A stretch of DNA of 64,000 bases, taken from contig CP075492.1 of NCBI GenBank assembly GCA_021613535.1, forward strand, positions 2,542,001 through 2,606,000, read 5' to 3'. The DNA comes from Adineta vaga (Eukaryota; Rotifera). Below the pieces are notes generated by a model. That model searched no databases and was not told the DNA's origin. It was given only the letters and a program-made list of their open reading frames with translations. Below, one piece after another: positions 20,361 to 30,700 of this stretch (its first letter is position 1; each line of letters opens with the position of its first letter). Position numbers and translations under genes: made by a program.

Positions 20361-20637
20361 CTATACGATAGAGCAATTCACATAGTAAAATGAATTTGTA
20401 TTTAATAATATTTTGTTTAACGAATTTTTGTTGATTTTAATGCCATTCGGTATTGCACGTTTTTTGGTCGATTTGTAAAATAACGAATAAAATATGAATC
20501 ACCAGTTTTTTTTCTTTGCTTCATCGTGCGTCATTTGCTATTGAAAGATAAGCTTATATTTGTCGATATAGTATCCACAAAGTTTTTCGACTACTTAAAA
20601 AGAAAAGTAAAAACACGTTCTTTCTTTTACAATCAAA

Positions 20638-22353
20638 ATGAATTTGGAATTGTTACCCAATGAAATCTTCATTCAATGCTTACAATATCTCAATGCCATC
20701 GATGTTTTTTATTCATTTGATCAACTAAACGATCGTTTCAATGTTCTTATACGATCTATTTCATTATCATTAAATTTCAATAATGTTTATCAACGATTCT
20801 TATGCGATCAGTTTTGTGACAAAATGTTAAAAGATTCGCAAATAAAAGAACAAATTCGTTCATTATATTTATCGAATAAAAATACATGTTATCCAATTCA
20901 TTTATTTCTTTCAAAATTTTCACTTTTAGAATTTCCTTATCTACATTCTCTAACTATGACTCATGTAAATGATAATATTTGGAAACAAATTCAATCAACA
21001 TTACCATTAATGTCTCAACTAACCTTTTTTCGAAATAAAGATAGTTGTCTACAATCCAGTAGCATACCTGACTTACCACTATCACAAATGCAAACATTAA
21101 TGTTAGAAACATTACTATTAGATGCAACTTCTCAAATTCAAAGTTCATCGATTTTACATTTAGCTGTAACTGTATGTACAATGCCGAAATTCTATGAATT
21201 ATTGAATGATCTACCAAAATTAATGTATTTAAAAATAAACCGTGTCATTGATCTCAACGAACCTATGGACATGATATTGATAAATGAATTCTCTACAAAG
21301 AATAACAAAAGCAATCTTACACAATTGCATATTGATTATTTTGAAAGTGAATTTTCTTGTCTTGAAGCAATACTACGACAAACATCAAAATTAAAAAAGT
21401 TAACAATAGGAAATGATATCGATCATACTATGGCTAATGCTCAACGATGGGAAGAATTGATAAGTTCTTCATTACCTCATTTGAATATTTTCAAATTTGA
21501 ATTTCGTTTCTCCGAACAAAGATCTGACAAAATTCTTGAAATATTCAATCAATTTCAAAATGATTTTTGGTGCAAACAACATCATTGGTATACAGATTAT
21601 TTTCTCTTTACAAAATCAAGTTCGATTTATACAATACCATATCCATTTCATACATTCGAATATACAGGAGAGATGAAAGAATCTACTAATAAATCAATTA
21701 AACATGTGAATTCATTTGATAATGTAACAAATTTAACGATTTTTCCTCAAATGTTGATAGAGAATAGTCAGTATTATTTTCCTAATGTTCTTTCATTAAC
21801 TATTGAACAGAAATTTGAATCATGGAATGGAGAATATTATAAAATGACGGATCAAAATGCAAAATGTCTTCTCGAAATGGTTAATTTATCTAACATCAAA
21901 CATTTGACTATCAATGGGATATTATTTGAAAGTTCAACGGTATTAAAAGATATAATAAAAGCAGCATCACGGTTATACTCATTTTATATTCAACCAGATG
22001 TATTATTAAATCATTTCGATGATGTTAAACTATGCAATTATTTAACTAAATTGATTAGGAAATTACATATATTCGATTCTTTTTATGATAATTTAAAAGA
22101 TTTAGAAAAATTCTGTGGAATATTCGGTGATCTCGAAGAACTTTGGTGTGATGCAAATGAATCAAATATTTTATTTTTGATTCAACATTTACGTAACTTG
22201 AGATATTTAGATGTTCATGGTTTTCAAAAGTGTTTTCATGTATCCGAGATAGTAAAAGAAGCACAAATGTTAGGCTTAGACATTACTTGTAATCCCAATG
22301 GAGATGATTTTACTAATTGTTTGTCGATATGGATCAATCGAATATCTTGTTAA
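20638..22353 (+). CDS. F-box protein with leucine-rich C-terminal region
   Basis: A 571-codon single exon. Residues 1-50 form an F-box (MNLELLPNEIFIQCLQYLNA, then IDVFYSFDQLNDRFNVLI), expected to bind SKP1 in an SCF ubiquitin ligase. The rest is rich in short leucine-based strands (LRSLYLSNKN-like, LHSLTMTHVN, LKKLTIGND, NIKHLTINGI, LRYLDVHG), consistent with a divergent LRR solenoid for substrate recognition. It is collinear with the protein at 56072-57820 over its length, with shared phrases such as NTCYPIHLFISKFSLLxFP and YTIPYPFHTFEY-type segments. So the two are paralogues of an expanded bdelloid family. The start is the first ATG after an AT-rich leader. Confidence 0.8.
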   Translation: MNLELLPNEIFIQCLQYLNAIDVFYSFDQLNDRFNVLIRSISLSLNFNNVYQRFLCDQFCDKMLKDSQIKEQIRSLYLSNKNTCYPIHLFLSKFSLLEFPYLHSLTMTHVNDNIWKQIQSTLPLMSQLTFFRNKDSCLQSSSIPDLPLSQMQTLMLETLLLDATSQIQSSSILHLAVTVCTMPKFYELLNDLPKLMYLKINRVIDLNEPMDMILINEFSTKNNKSNLTQLHIDYFESEFSCLEAILRQTSKLKKLTIGNDIDHTMANAQRWEELISSSLPHLNIFKFEFRFSEQRSDKILEIFNQFQNDFWCKQHHWYTDYFLFTKSSSIYTIPYPFHTFEYTGEMKESTNKSIKHVNSFDNVTNLTIFPQMLIENSQYYFPNVLSLTIEQKFESWNGEYYKMTDQNAKCLLEMVNLSNIKHLTINGILFESSTVLKDIIKAASRLYSFYIQPDVLLNHFDDVKLCNYLTKLIRKLHIFDSFYDNLKDLEKFCGIFGDLEELWCDANESNILFLIQHLRNLRYLDVHGFQKCFHVSEIVKEAQMLGLDITCNPNGDDFTNCLSIWINRISC

Positions 22354-23829
22354 TCTATGTTGCTTGTATGATTTGACATTTCTTTTTTTAATTATATAAT
22401 AATTTGAATCTATCGCAAAATTTTAATAATCAAATAGAATTCAACGTGAAAGATGGTCTGTATAACTTTTATTTTCAATTATAATAGAGTTTGTGTTCTT
22501 GATCGAGGTTTTGAAATAATATTTAATACGAAATTAGACTAGGAAAACATTTTGTCTTCTTTCTTTTTCCTATTTATAGTGAGATCATTATGGAAACAGA
22601 ATTCAACTATTTGACACCTTTTTTTTTAATATTTAGAATAAAGAATAAAATAGAAAAGAGAATGGAAATGGCGCACAATGAAAAAAGAGATGATTTATAT
22701 TCAAATTGAAACTTTTCCAGTCTAAAATGAAAATGTAATTGAGCATAGAAGAGAATATTGTATTTAGACATTCTATTCTTTAACAAGAAACTTTTTGTTT
22801 TCTTTTGTTACTTCAGATAAGTATTTGAAGAGAAAGCGTTTTGTCAACATCCGTTCGTAAGGAAACAAAAAGTCGGAAAAATTCAATTACTTTTTCTCAA
22901 TCAAATTCCAAAAATTTGCTGTTAGTTTTAGTTCAGATTGTTTAACGAAAGCATACTTTATTCATTTGTCCACTTTATAATCAAAAACTTACCAAAATAA
23001 CGCGCAAGTATCACCTATTTTCCCTAGGGAAGTTCACGAATAGAATGAGATTCTAACAAGATTTACAGCACATCATAGTATTCCTATTCAGACTATTATA
23101 AAATACATCGTTACATGCTGGCAAAGAAAATTCAGTCCAAAGTTGCACGTTCTTTTTTCAAATCAATATAATCATACTCTTCACAAGATTTTATAGAAGA
23201 GTTCGTAGCTTGACGTTAAGGAGCAAGGGTGGTTTCAAAGTAAGACAGAATACATTGTATCGTACAATACTGGAATTAATGTTTTATGTATGCATTTTAT
23301 AGACTCACAGGAGCAATTTTTCGAACAATAAGATATATTTTCTTACGCTTTCATGTTTGCTCTACAACGTGCTATCAATGTTCATTTCAAATTCTGAAAC
23401 AAATACTTATACCGGAAGTGTCGCGTTACGTGGACAAATGCATATACAGATAATTAAGTATACTTACGATGGAAATTAATGCAGAAAATTATTGAAGCTG
23501 CTTTTATGTATATATGGAGCAAGCTTCTTCATGTCTTTATATTCAATAAAGTTGCTTGGTTTTTTTTCAAGTAATGTTAATTTAAATAAATCAACGAACC
23601 GGATGTGGGAGTGGGGATGTGGATCTATAATTCAAATAATAGTGAAACCCACACCCACACCCTTTCATCTTAGGAATCCGATGCTTTTCAGGTAGAATTT
23701 GTTGACATAGAAATAAAGAAAATTTGAATGAAAGCATATTGTTTTTCGTGATGTTGAATAACCACACTTTAAAGCACTTTTTAGATATACGTAAATCTAT
23801 CTTGCCCTATTTAGACAAAAACATTCTCG
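22354..23829. other. Long intergenic stretch
   Basis: About 1.5 kb with no supported gene. The only recognised feature is the hairpin at 23601-23664. The ORF around 23492-23695 is the hairpin read in frame and is not supported. Confidence 0.45.
23601..23664. repeat. Telomere-like hairpin element
   Basis: GGATGTGGGAGTGGGGATGT and ACCCACACCCACACCCTT flank an AT-rich core. Confidence 0.75.
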
Positions 23830-24784
23830 ATGTATTACAAAATATATTTGTATAACTTTATCGGTTTTTTCATTGGCATTATTATTGCTCCATGGTTCTT
23901 ATCATATAGCAAGCCACAAAGAATAACAACATCTTCTGAATCTGTTACTACAATGAGACCAGACATAATTGAGTCAAAAACACCTTCATCCGTCAATTTT
24001 TCCATTAATAATGAAAATATAGATCAATTTTACGCCGAATTTTATAAATATTACGAACTGAATAGAGAATGGTTGGTATAATGACATGTTCGTCTATTAT
24101 AATCACTGATCATTATTTATTTCTGATTGTAGGATTAAAAAATCGTATCTTGGAGTGCATTTTTTACAAAATCCAAATGATGCTTTGACAATTGCTGAGA
24201 TACTTCATGATCAAGATATTGATCTGGTTATCGAAACAGGTTCATACCGAGGAGCAGCTGCTCTTTTTTTTGCTTCAGTTATGTATCAATATCGATATAA
24301 TGCAAGTGCAAAGAACATTCGTCCATTCAAAATTATCACTATGGATATAAATCCTGATGCTAAAACTTACATTAATCGATACCCACTTCTCGCTACCTAC
24401 ATCACATTCATTCCACATGCGAGTGTTTCTTCAATAGCAAAATCGATCGTTAATAATACATTTGTCGAAATGAAGCCTGCAAATGTATTCATATCACTTG
24501 ATGGTGATCATTATGCTCAAGCTGTCTATGATGAATTAGTTTACTATCAGAAATTTGTACCAAGTGTTGGTAATTATATTCTTGCTCAAGACACTCGTCT
24601 ATCAAGCAAATGGCACACTCTATATTGTACTGCATCAAAATTCGATGGACCTTGTAATGGACCACAGGAAGGTGTCAATTGGTTTTTAAAGAATGAAGGT
24701 CAAGGACGTTTTATCATAGATCGCAATAAAGAGTATTTATTTAGTACTCATCACAAAGGATGGCTCAAGCATATTGCACATTAG
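23830..24784 (+). CDS. Membrane-anchored cephalosporin-hydroxylase (CmcI)-like protein
   Basis: Exons 23830-24071 and 24133-24784 with a 61-nt GT-AG intron give 297 codons. Residues 5-27 form one hydrophobic anchor (type II orientation likely). A Ser/Thr-rich stalk follows, then a CmcI-like Rossmann domain (PF04989). It carries YLGVHFLQNPNDALTIAEIL, the SAM-binding loop DLVIETGSYRGAAALFFAS, ITMDINPDA, the acidic VFISLDGDHYAQAVYDEL and the late LAQDTRL. Bacterial members act as SAM-dependent methyltransferase-like enzymes in antibiotic or sugar tailoring. The family is chiefly bacterial, so horizontal acquisition followed by gain of an anchor and an intron is likely (inference). Key acidic residues look intact. 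Confidence 0.78.
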
Positions 24785-25468
24785 TAGCTCGTTGTTATTG
24801 TTGCCTAACATACTTCAATCTTTTAGGTCAATGATACTCGACAATAATCTTCTTCAGCGAATCAAACTTATAAAACACCATCTAACTGATTATTGAAGTT
24901 GCTGTCGAACGCATTTTTTTGTATTCACCTTATTTAATCATTTGAAGCCATCTTGAGGGTAAGAGTGTGAATCTTGATTTCATCCACGTTCGTCCTCTAG
25001 AGGTGTTGCAAAAGATAAAGATCATATTTATGTTCCGTTAAATCATTTAGATGTGAACCTAATAGATGAATGTCTATCAGAAATAGTTGATATAGTATAA
25101 ACTGATATTGTTGTTACGAAACAACCAATACTTGTTGTACATATAGTCCATTTTAATATAGGAGGTATTTCAACAAATTATTGCAGTAGAAAATAAACTT
25201 GCAGAGATATTCTGTAAATTTCGATTAGTAAACAGAAGAACTTCGTTTAAACATGCAGATGCATGCTGCGTAATATTCTTCTCGCTTATTTAACATCGAA
25301 TAGACAAATACTATTATTCCGATTTAGAGAAAAATTCAATTTTTAATCAATACTTTCAAAATCTCATGTTTGTTAAAAGAAAACAAAAAATTTTCTTATA
25401 ACTCTTCATTCACAGTGAAAACTTTGATTAAAAGACCCATTTTAATCAAGAGTTTTTGTCCATTGGGA
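24785..25468. other. Intergenic with decayed coding traces
   Basis: A poor hairpin lies at 24948-24998. Directly after it, 25003-25160 on + reads KDKDHIYVPLNHLDVNLIDE, then a stop, then TDIVVTKQPILVVHIVHFNI. This looks like a small exon relic of unknown family abutting the repeat. Confidence 0.35.
24948..24998. repeat. Degenerate telomere-like hairpin
   Basis: It begins with the family end sequence CCATCTTGAGGGTAAGAGTG. The right arm (CATCCACGTTCGTCCTC) is strongly diverged. Confidence 0.45.
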
Positions 25469-25960
25469 TTAAATAGTAAATCGCCATTCACTGAACTTCC
25501 TGCTATTGCAACTAGAAAACCTTTGGAAATAAAAAATTATTGGATTTGTAATTGCACCCCAATAATCCATATGATGATCCAATCGAAAACACAAGATATT
25601 ACATGAACCAAATACAACACAACCTAAGATAATGGTACCAAGTATTGCTTTTTTATTAAAATATCGATCAGTAATAAACATATTTATTAATGTTCTTATC
25701 GTTGAACCTATACCAATACCACAGAAAAATAATGTCCACATAATTTTATAGAAAAGATCTTTAAAAACAGAGAAATATGAATTCAGCACTCATAGATGAC
25801 ATAATGAATAATTTCATCAGCATTAGTTATTAATGGTATTTCCTTCCATAAAGTTATAAAGTTTATTACAATACGTGTACTGTGAGATTAAATACGAAAT
25901 AAATCTACACCAAGAAACAATGAAATACCAATCATTATAAAAGACATAATATCCTCTTAT
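25469..25960 (-). pseudogene. Decayed multi-pass membrane protein fragment (transporter-like)
   Basis: The 106-codon frame at 25789-25469 encodes two to three hydrophobic segments: KIMWTLFFCGIGIGSTIRTL, then DRYFNKKAILGTIILGCVVF. The loop pattern (GIGIGS...DRYFNKK) resembles a major-facilitator half. Upstream (25960-25790) MSFIMIGISLFLGVDLFRI and related pieces are in other frames with stops. I read it as a broken transporter, but the family is not certain. Confidence 0.35.
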
Positions 25961-26077
25961 AGATAAAAGTCAGAGAAATATATACATATATCTTTAATAG
26001 ATGTCTTTATCATATCATATCAATAATTATGAAACAATCGTCCTGACAATATTCGTCATCTATTTTCGTTTTTAAGT

Positions 26078-26497
26078 TTATTTGTCAATTGGTGGTTGTT
26101 GTAATGGTTTGATAAGGATGTGAGCGAGTAGTCCAAATGGAATACCGATCAATGTTGATCCAATAAGAAGAACTGTTAGACCATCAGCAATTGAAAATAA
26201 AAATGTAAATTTATCGACTCGATTTTGAGTTTGTGAATGACAAAGACGATATGCTTGATCCCATATTTTATATTCATTATATTGTTCTTTAGATAATTTT
26301 GCATGCATTAAAGCAACATTTAGAATAACACCAGCTCCAGCACCATAAATTGTTGCCGTTCCTACACGGCTAAGAATTGCAATATAAGTGAAGGATTCTT
26401 TTTTGATTTATACAATTGATATGGCAATGCTGTTATTAATGTGACTGTAGATCCTAATAATTGAAAACCTTCGTAAATACAATATAAAGTTAATTCA
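26078..26497 (-). pseudogene. Membrane-protein fragment with one frameshift
   Basis: Read from 26497 the frame gives LTLYCIYEGFQLLGSTVTLI and LPYQLYKSKK. After a one-base slip in an A-run (about 26400) it continues as AILSRVGTATIYGAGAGVIL, NVALMHAKLSKEQYNEYKIW and a second hydrophobic pair (LTVLLIGSTLIGIPFGLLAH), ending at TAG or TAA near 26078. It looks like the C-terminal part of a small four-helix membrane protein with Gly-rich helices (Tim17/NDUFA11-like in feel, not demonstrable). Its 5' end is replaced by a telomere-like hairpin (26498-26541). Confidence 0.45.
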
Positions 26498-26541
26498 GGA
26501 TGTGGGTTAAGAGTATAGCCCGACTCACACCCACACCCTTT
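26498..26541. repeat. Telomere-like hairpin, core A (inverted)
   Basis: Read on minus, GGGTGTGGGTGTGAGT, core GGCTATACTCTTAACC, then CACATCC. It joins two unrelated protein-coding fragments in one open frame. Confidence 0.85.
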
Positions 26542-26817
26542 ACCATCAAGCCATATAATCCATTTAGCTAATGGAAACATTCGTTGTCCAAGAGTTTTCA
26601 ATGTTTCTGTTGTCTTTGCAGCAGCAGTGGATGGTATAATAGCTCGAATTGTCTGTTTATCGAGTAAAGCAACAAAGCAAAATGATGGTAAAACTGTGCC
26701 TTGTACTTCAGGTAAATGATCATAACAATTTGTGATAACTGTGAAAATTATAACTTGACGTTTCTTCATTGCGACTATATCGTTGTCTAACTTTATCGAA
26801 TATTGATGGAATTGCAA
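26542..26817 (-). pseudogene. DUF616 (TOD1/MUCI70)-like glycosyltransferase fragment
   Basis: From an internal Met at about 26769 the frame reads KKRQVIIFTVITNCYDHLPE, FCFVALLDKQTIRAIIP, TLGQRMFPLAKWIIWLDGK and stops being homologous at the hairpin. The order (VIIFTxITxxYDxLPE, then CF, then RxFP, then WIIWLDGK) matches the start of the DUF616 glycosyltransferase-like family, where W-x-D-G precedes the catalytic half. The catalytic half is missing. Both sides of this 276-bp piece are telomere-like hairpins (26498-26541 and 26843-26912), so it is an isolated fragment. Family call moderate. Confidence 0.45.
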
Positions 26818-26842
26818 AGCTACATTTAAGTGGCTTTTTATT

Positions 26843-26912
26843 AGGGTGTGGGTGTGGGTCAGGCTATACTCTTAACCAACACCTACACCATGACCCACAT
26901 CCACACCCTCAA
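26843..26912. repeat. Telomere-like hairpin, core A, with extra right arm
   Basis: AGGGTGTGGGTGTGGGTCA, core GGCTATACTCTTAACC, then ACACCTACACC and a second C-rich arm, ACCCACATCCACACCCTC. Confidence 0.85.
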
Positions 26913-27107
26913 GGAGAGAAAATTTTTCAAACTATTCTCACAATCAATCAAACTTGAGTGAATTAAATCTTCTGAATAGATAATTTTTAATCTCGTAGAT
27001 GAATTAGAAATACTTTGTATGATTTTTATCACATTTTGAGTGTGTTCATATAAATATGATTTGAGAAAATCTTTCTCTTTCATTGAATCTAATTGTTCAT
27101 ATAAAAG
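26913..27107 (-). pseudogene. Orphan coding fragment between two hairpins
   Basis: The minus frame reads KLLYEQLDSMKEKDFLKSYL, YEHTQNVIKIIQSISNSSTR and LKIIYSEDLIHSSLIDCENS. The composition is that of a normal helical protein and not low-complexity noise. The open frame ends abruptly in hairpins on both sides, so it is an internal slice of an unidentified gene. Confidence 0.4.
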
Positions 27108-27164
27108 CTTGAGGGTGTGGGTGAAGATACAGTAAAAACCGAACTCACCCACATCCTCAAGATG
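27108..27164. repeat. Telomere-like hairpin, core B
   Basis: CTTGAGGGTGTGGGTGAAG and CACCCACATCCTCAAGATG flank a core whose minus strand is TTCGGTTTTTACTGTATC, shared with 36911. Confidence 0.85.
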
Positions 27165-27793
27165 CGAATAATGTGCTATGTAAGTGTAACATCTATTCGA
27201 AATACACGTTTAGAAAGTAATATATCATAGTTCTTAAGATAAAAAATATTTTATTCTGTTCTGCAAGAAATGCATATGTAGAAAAGAAAAAACGTGTAAT
27301 ACAAAAGAATGTGTCATCGATGATTCATATTTAAAGCAAGTAAGAATGTCTACATTTTTTTTCATCGTTCTACCGTTCTTAGAGCAAACAGCATTGTGAC
27401 GATTTTTGATGGAAGAGATGTATATCCTGATGAAATCATGTCATTCTTTATTTCTTCCTAACATTAATCGCATCTTTTACATACAAAAACACAAGCTTAT
27501 ATACTTGCAACCAAAAGAAAGAGAACGAGGAAGGAAATTCATGAGAGAGAGAGATAAGAGAAAGAGAACAGCCAAAGAAAATGGATAGAACGATATCATC
27601 ATAGATATCGTTACAAGCATGCTTCGAATTATTCTATTATGGAGAAAATAAATATCAGTGGGTAAAAACCCTATAGAGTATTTTATAAAAATTCTATTTT
27701 TCAAACATTGAGAAAAAAAGGTAACAGTAATTTAGACGAATATTTTAAATTTGTTTGAAAAAGAATAGGTGTTGATAGAATATCAAAAAGTAA
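27165..27793. other. Upstream region of the RdRP gene
   Basis: AT-rich with a purine run (about 27518-27580, rich in GAGA/AAAG). No additional gene is seen. Confidence 0.4.
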
Positions 27794-30700
27794 ATGTCTT
27801 CGTCTGATAGTGATGATACCAATGAAGCTGATAATTTGGATGATGATATACATGAAAATGGTTTTGATGGTACGGTGGATGTGAATGAAACAAGTCATTT
27901 AACGTCGTTATACAATTCCTTAATATCTTCTGACACAACTCCTATTATTGATGGATCTCCATCAATTCGATCTGCTTTTAAAGCGTCATCTCGTCTGTCT
28001 TCCAATCAAACAATAATCTCATCAATCTTTGGTGATTCAATTCATTCATATATTGAAGCTACATCATTATTTCAATCAAATGAAACACTTTCACCATATT
28101 ATTTATCGTTGAATTCAACAAATGACCAGTCACAATTGAACTCCGTTGAAGCAGCAAAATTATTTGTTGGAAACATTGCTTATGCAGCTAATGCTAAAGA
28201 ACTAAAAGAATTTTTTATAGGACTTGGTTTTAATGTTGTTCATCTTGATCTTCTTGTCAATCCAGGAAACGTAAATTTTCTTTTCTTATGATAACATTTT
28301 GTTTTTCTTCTGTATTTCAATATAGACAGGTCATCGTGGCATTGCATTTGTTCGATTCGGCTCCGCAGACATTGCTCAAAATGTACAATATCAATTTGGA
28401 AAAACTCCAAACCGATTTAAATTTCGAAGTCGTCAATTAAAAATAGGTAATTGCAGAAAATCTCAGCCACAATCAAAAATCAGTGTTGCTGATCAAAAAA
28501 GTAATGTTCTCAGTTTCAATATTGGACAAGTTCTTTATGGTACATTAATAAAGGGAACAACAATGAATAATATCACTGGTGTTAATAGTGCTATTGAATT
28601 TGGTTTGATTGCAAATTCACTTGTTAATAATGAGGAAAATATGCGCATACGTTTACAAATTGATGAACAAGAAAGAAAATTTTCAATCATTGTTTCATAT
28701 GGCGAAGCTTTATCACGCCATCTCACATTCGAATGGGCTTTTAGCGCGTAAGAATTTTTTGTTTCCTACTAGAAATTTATTTTCATAACTTTCTCTACTT
28801 TTAGTTTGAAAGGAGAAAAGATTAGTCCAATTTTAATCAATGATTCAAGTGTTAGTTTACTAATTGAATTAAAACGACCACCTGTTATCATTCACTCTTA
28901 TTCCAATAATCAAAATGATGAAAAAATCGATCTACGTATGCCCGGAACTCCACTTATTGGACATGCCAATGCATGGGTTTTTCAATTGAACAGTCAAAAA
29001 TTTACAGATGATTACAGCAGATTGTTCCATATTCTTCGTCTTCATAATTTATCATCACGTCGATTTATCGAACGAAATATTTGGTATTTGATATATCCAA
29101 TACGAACTGCTCGAGAATATCTTCGACATGTTCAAATACTATCGAATAATGAATGGATTAAAGATAATCGTGAAATAGTTAATCGTTTTCTTAATAATCG
29201 ATGGCCTCAATATCCATTTGAAACAAAATTTGAACTAATGAAATTACTTTCTAAACATATAATTACCATTCATGATTTAATTATTGATGAAAATCTTGAT
29301 AAAATCTTAGCTCAATGTTCATTAAATACATTTATTGCATGTGTCAGTAAGTCTTCAGATAATATTTGTATATGAAAAAACTAGTATTTTCTATTATTAA
29401 GATAAAATCATCGAATTTGCTCATCATTCGCTTTATAGTATTTGTGATGACAATGAAGAAGACGAAGAAGAACAATCCTCATCAACAACAACAACAGAAA
29501 ATTTACCAATGGAAGAGGATCCTCCATCTCACATTATTTCATTAGCAACTGGTACATTGATCAATGTGATAAATACAGAACCCATATCTTTAACAACCAC
29601 ACTGATTCGATCAGTTCAAAAGAATGAACTTGGTTATCTTAGTCGTTTTCTTCTGATTGCACTTGATCAGTTACGAAATAAATACGAATTACGTCGAAAT
29701 ATTGATGATAGAATCTATGTAACTAAACATGAATTACATCCAGTTAATGTCAATTCATTTCTTATTCGAAAAGTATATATAACACCATGTACTATTTTCT
29801 ATGAAGGACCATATTATGAAGAAAGATGTCCTGTTACTCGACGTTTTGAACAACAACAAGATGGATTTTTACGCGTTAGTTTTCGTGATGAAGGTAAGTG
29901 ATGAATTTTTATTCGAAATCTAAGACTTTTCTTTGTAGATTATCGAAAATTACAGTATACAAATGCTGAAATGAGTCAATTGTATGATCGTATGAAAGCG
30001 ATATTGATCAATGGAGTTAATGTGTGTGATCGACGTTATAATTTTCTTGCTTTTTCAAGTTCACAACTGAGAGAACATTGTTGTTGGATGTTTTCTTCGA
30101 TGAACAATGTTTCAGTTGAGACTATTCGTAATTGGATGGGTGATTTTCGAAATATTCATCCAGTTGCTAAGATGGCAGCGCGGGTAAATATTTCTTATTG
30201 AATTTTCATTGAAAATCTTAATTCTTTTAGTTGGGTCAATCATTTTCAACTTCAAAAAAAGGTCTCGAACTTACAAATCAAGAGTATCGAAAAATCTCGG
30301 ATGTATATGTGAATGGAGTATGCTTTACTGATGGTATTGGTATCATTGCACCATGGTTGATTAAAAAGTTATATGAAAAATTAGGTATTGGAGAGAATTC
30401 TTATCATCCTTGTGCTTTTCAAATACGTTTTGGTGGTTATAAAGGAATGGTATGTTTGGATGTGGCAAATCGTATTTCTGAACCTGATGTTGGATTGTAT
30501 CTTCGTGACTCAATGAATAAATTTGATTCGAGCAATTATTCGATTGATATTATTCGTGGATCGTCGATGCCATCTGCTGGTTTTTTAAATCGACAGATTA
30601 TTCTTCTATTATCTTGTCTAGGAATTGATGATGAAGTATTTCTTTCAATGCAAGATAAGATGCTGCATGATTTACAAATACTTAAAACAAATCCAAAAGA

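Larger units (their letters stand above)
19991..20637. other. Intergenic containing two hairpins
   Basis: Two telomere-like elements (20041-20093 and 20303-20360) lie between the secreted orphan and the F-box gene. No other feature is seen. Confidence 0.5.

Noticed and set aside
26362-26817. A single 151-residue gene across the hairpin
   Set aside because: The two halves resemble unrelated proteins and the middle is the repeat translated; the open frame is a chance joint.
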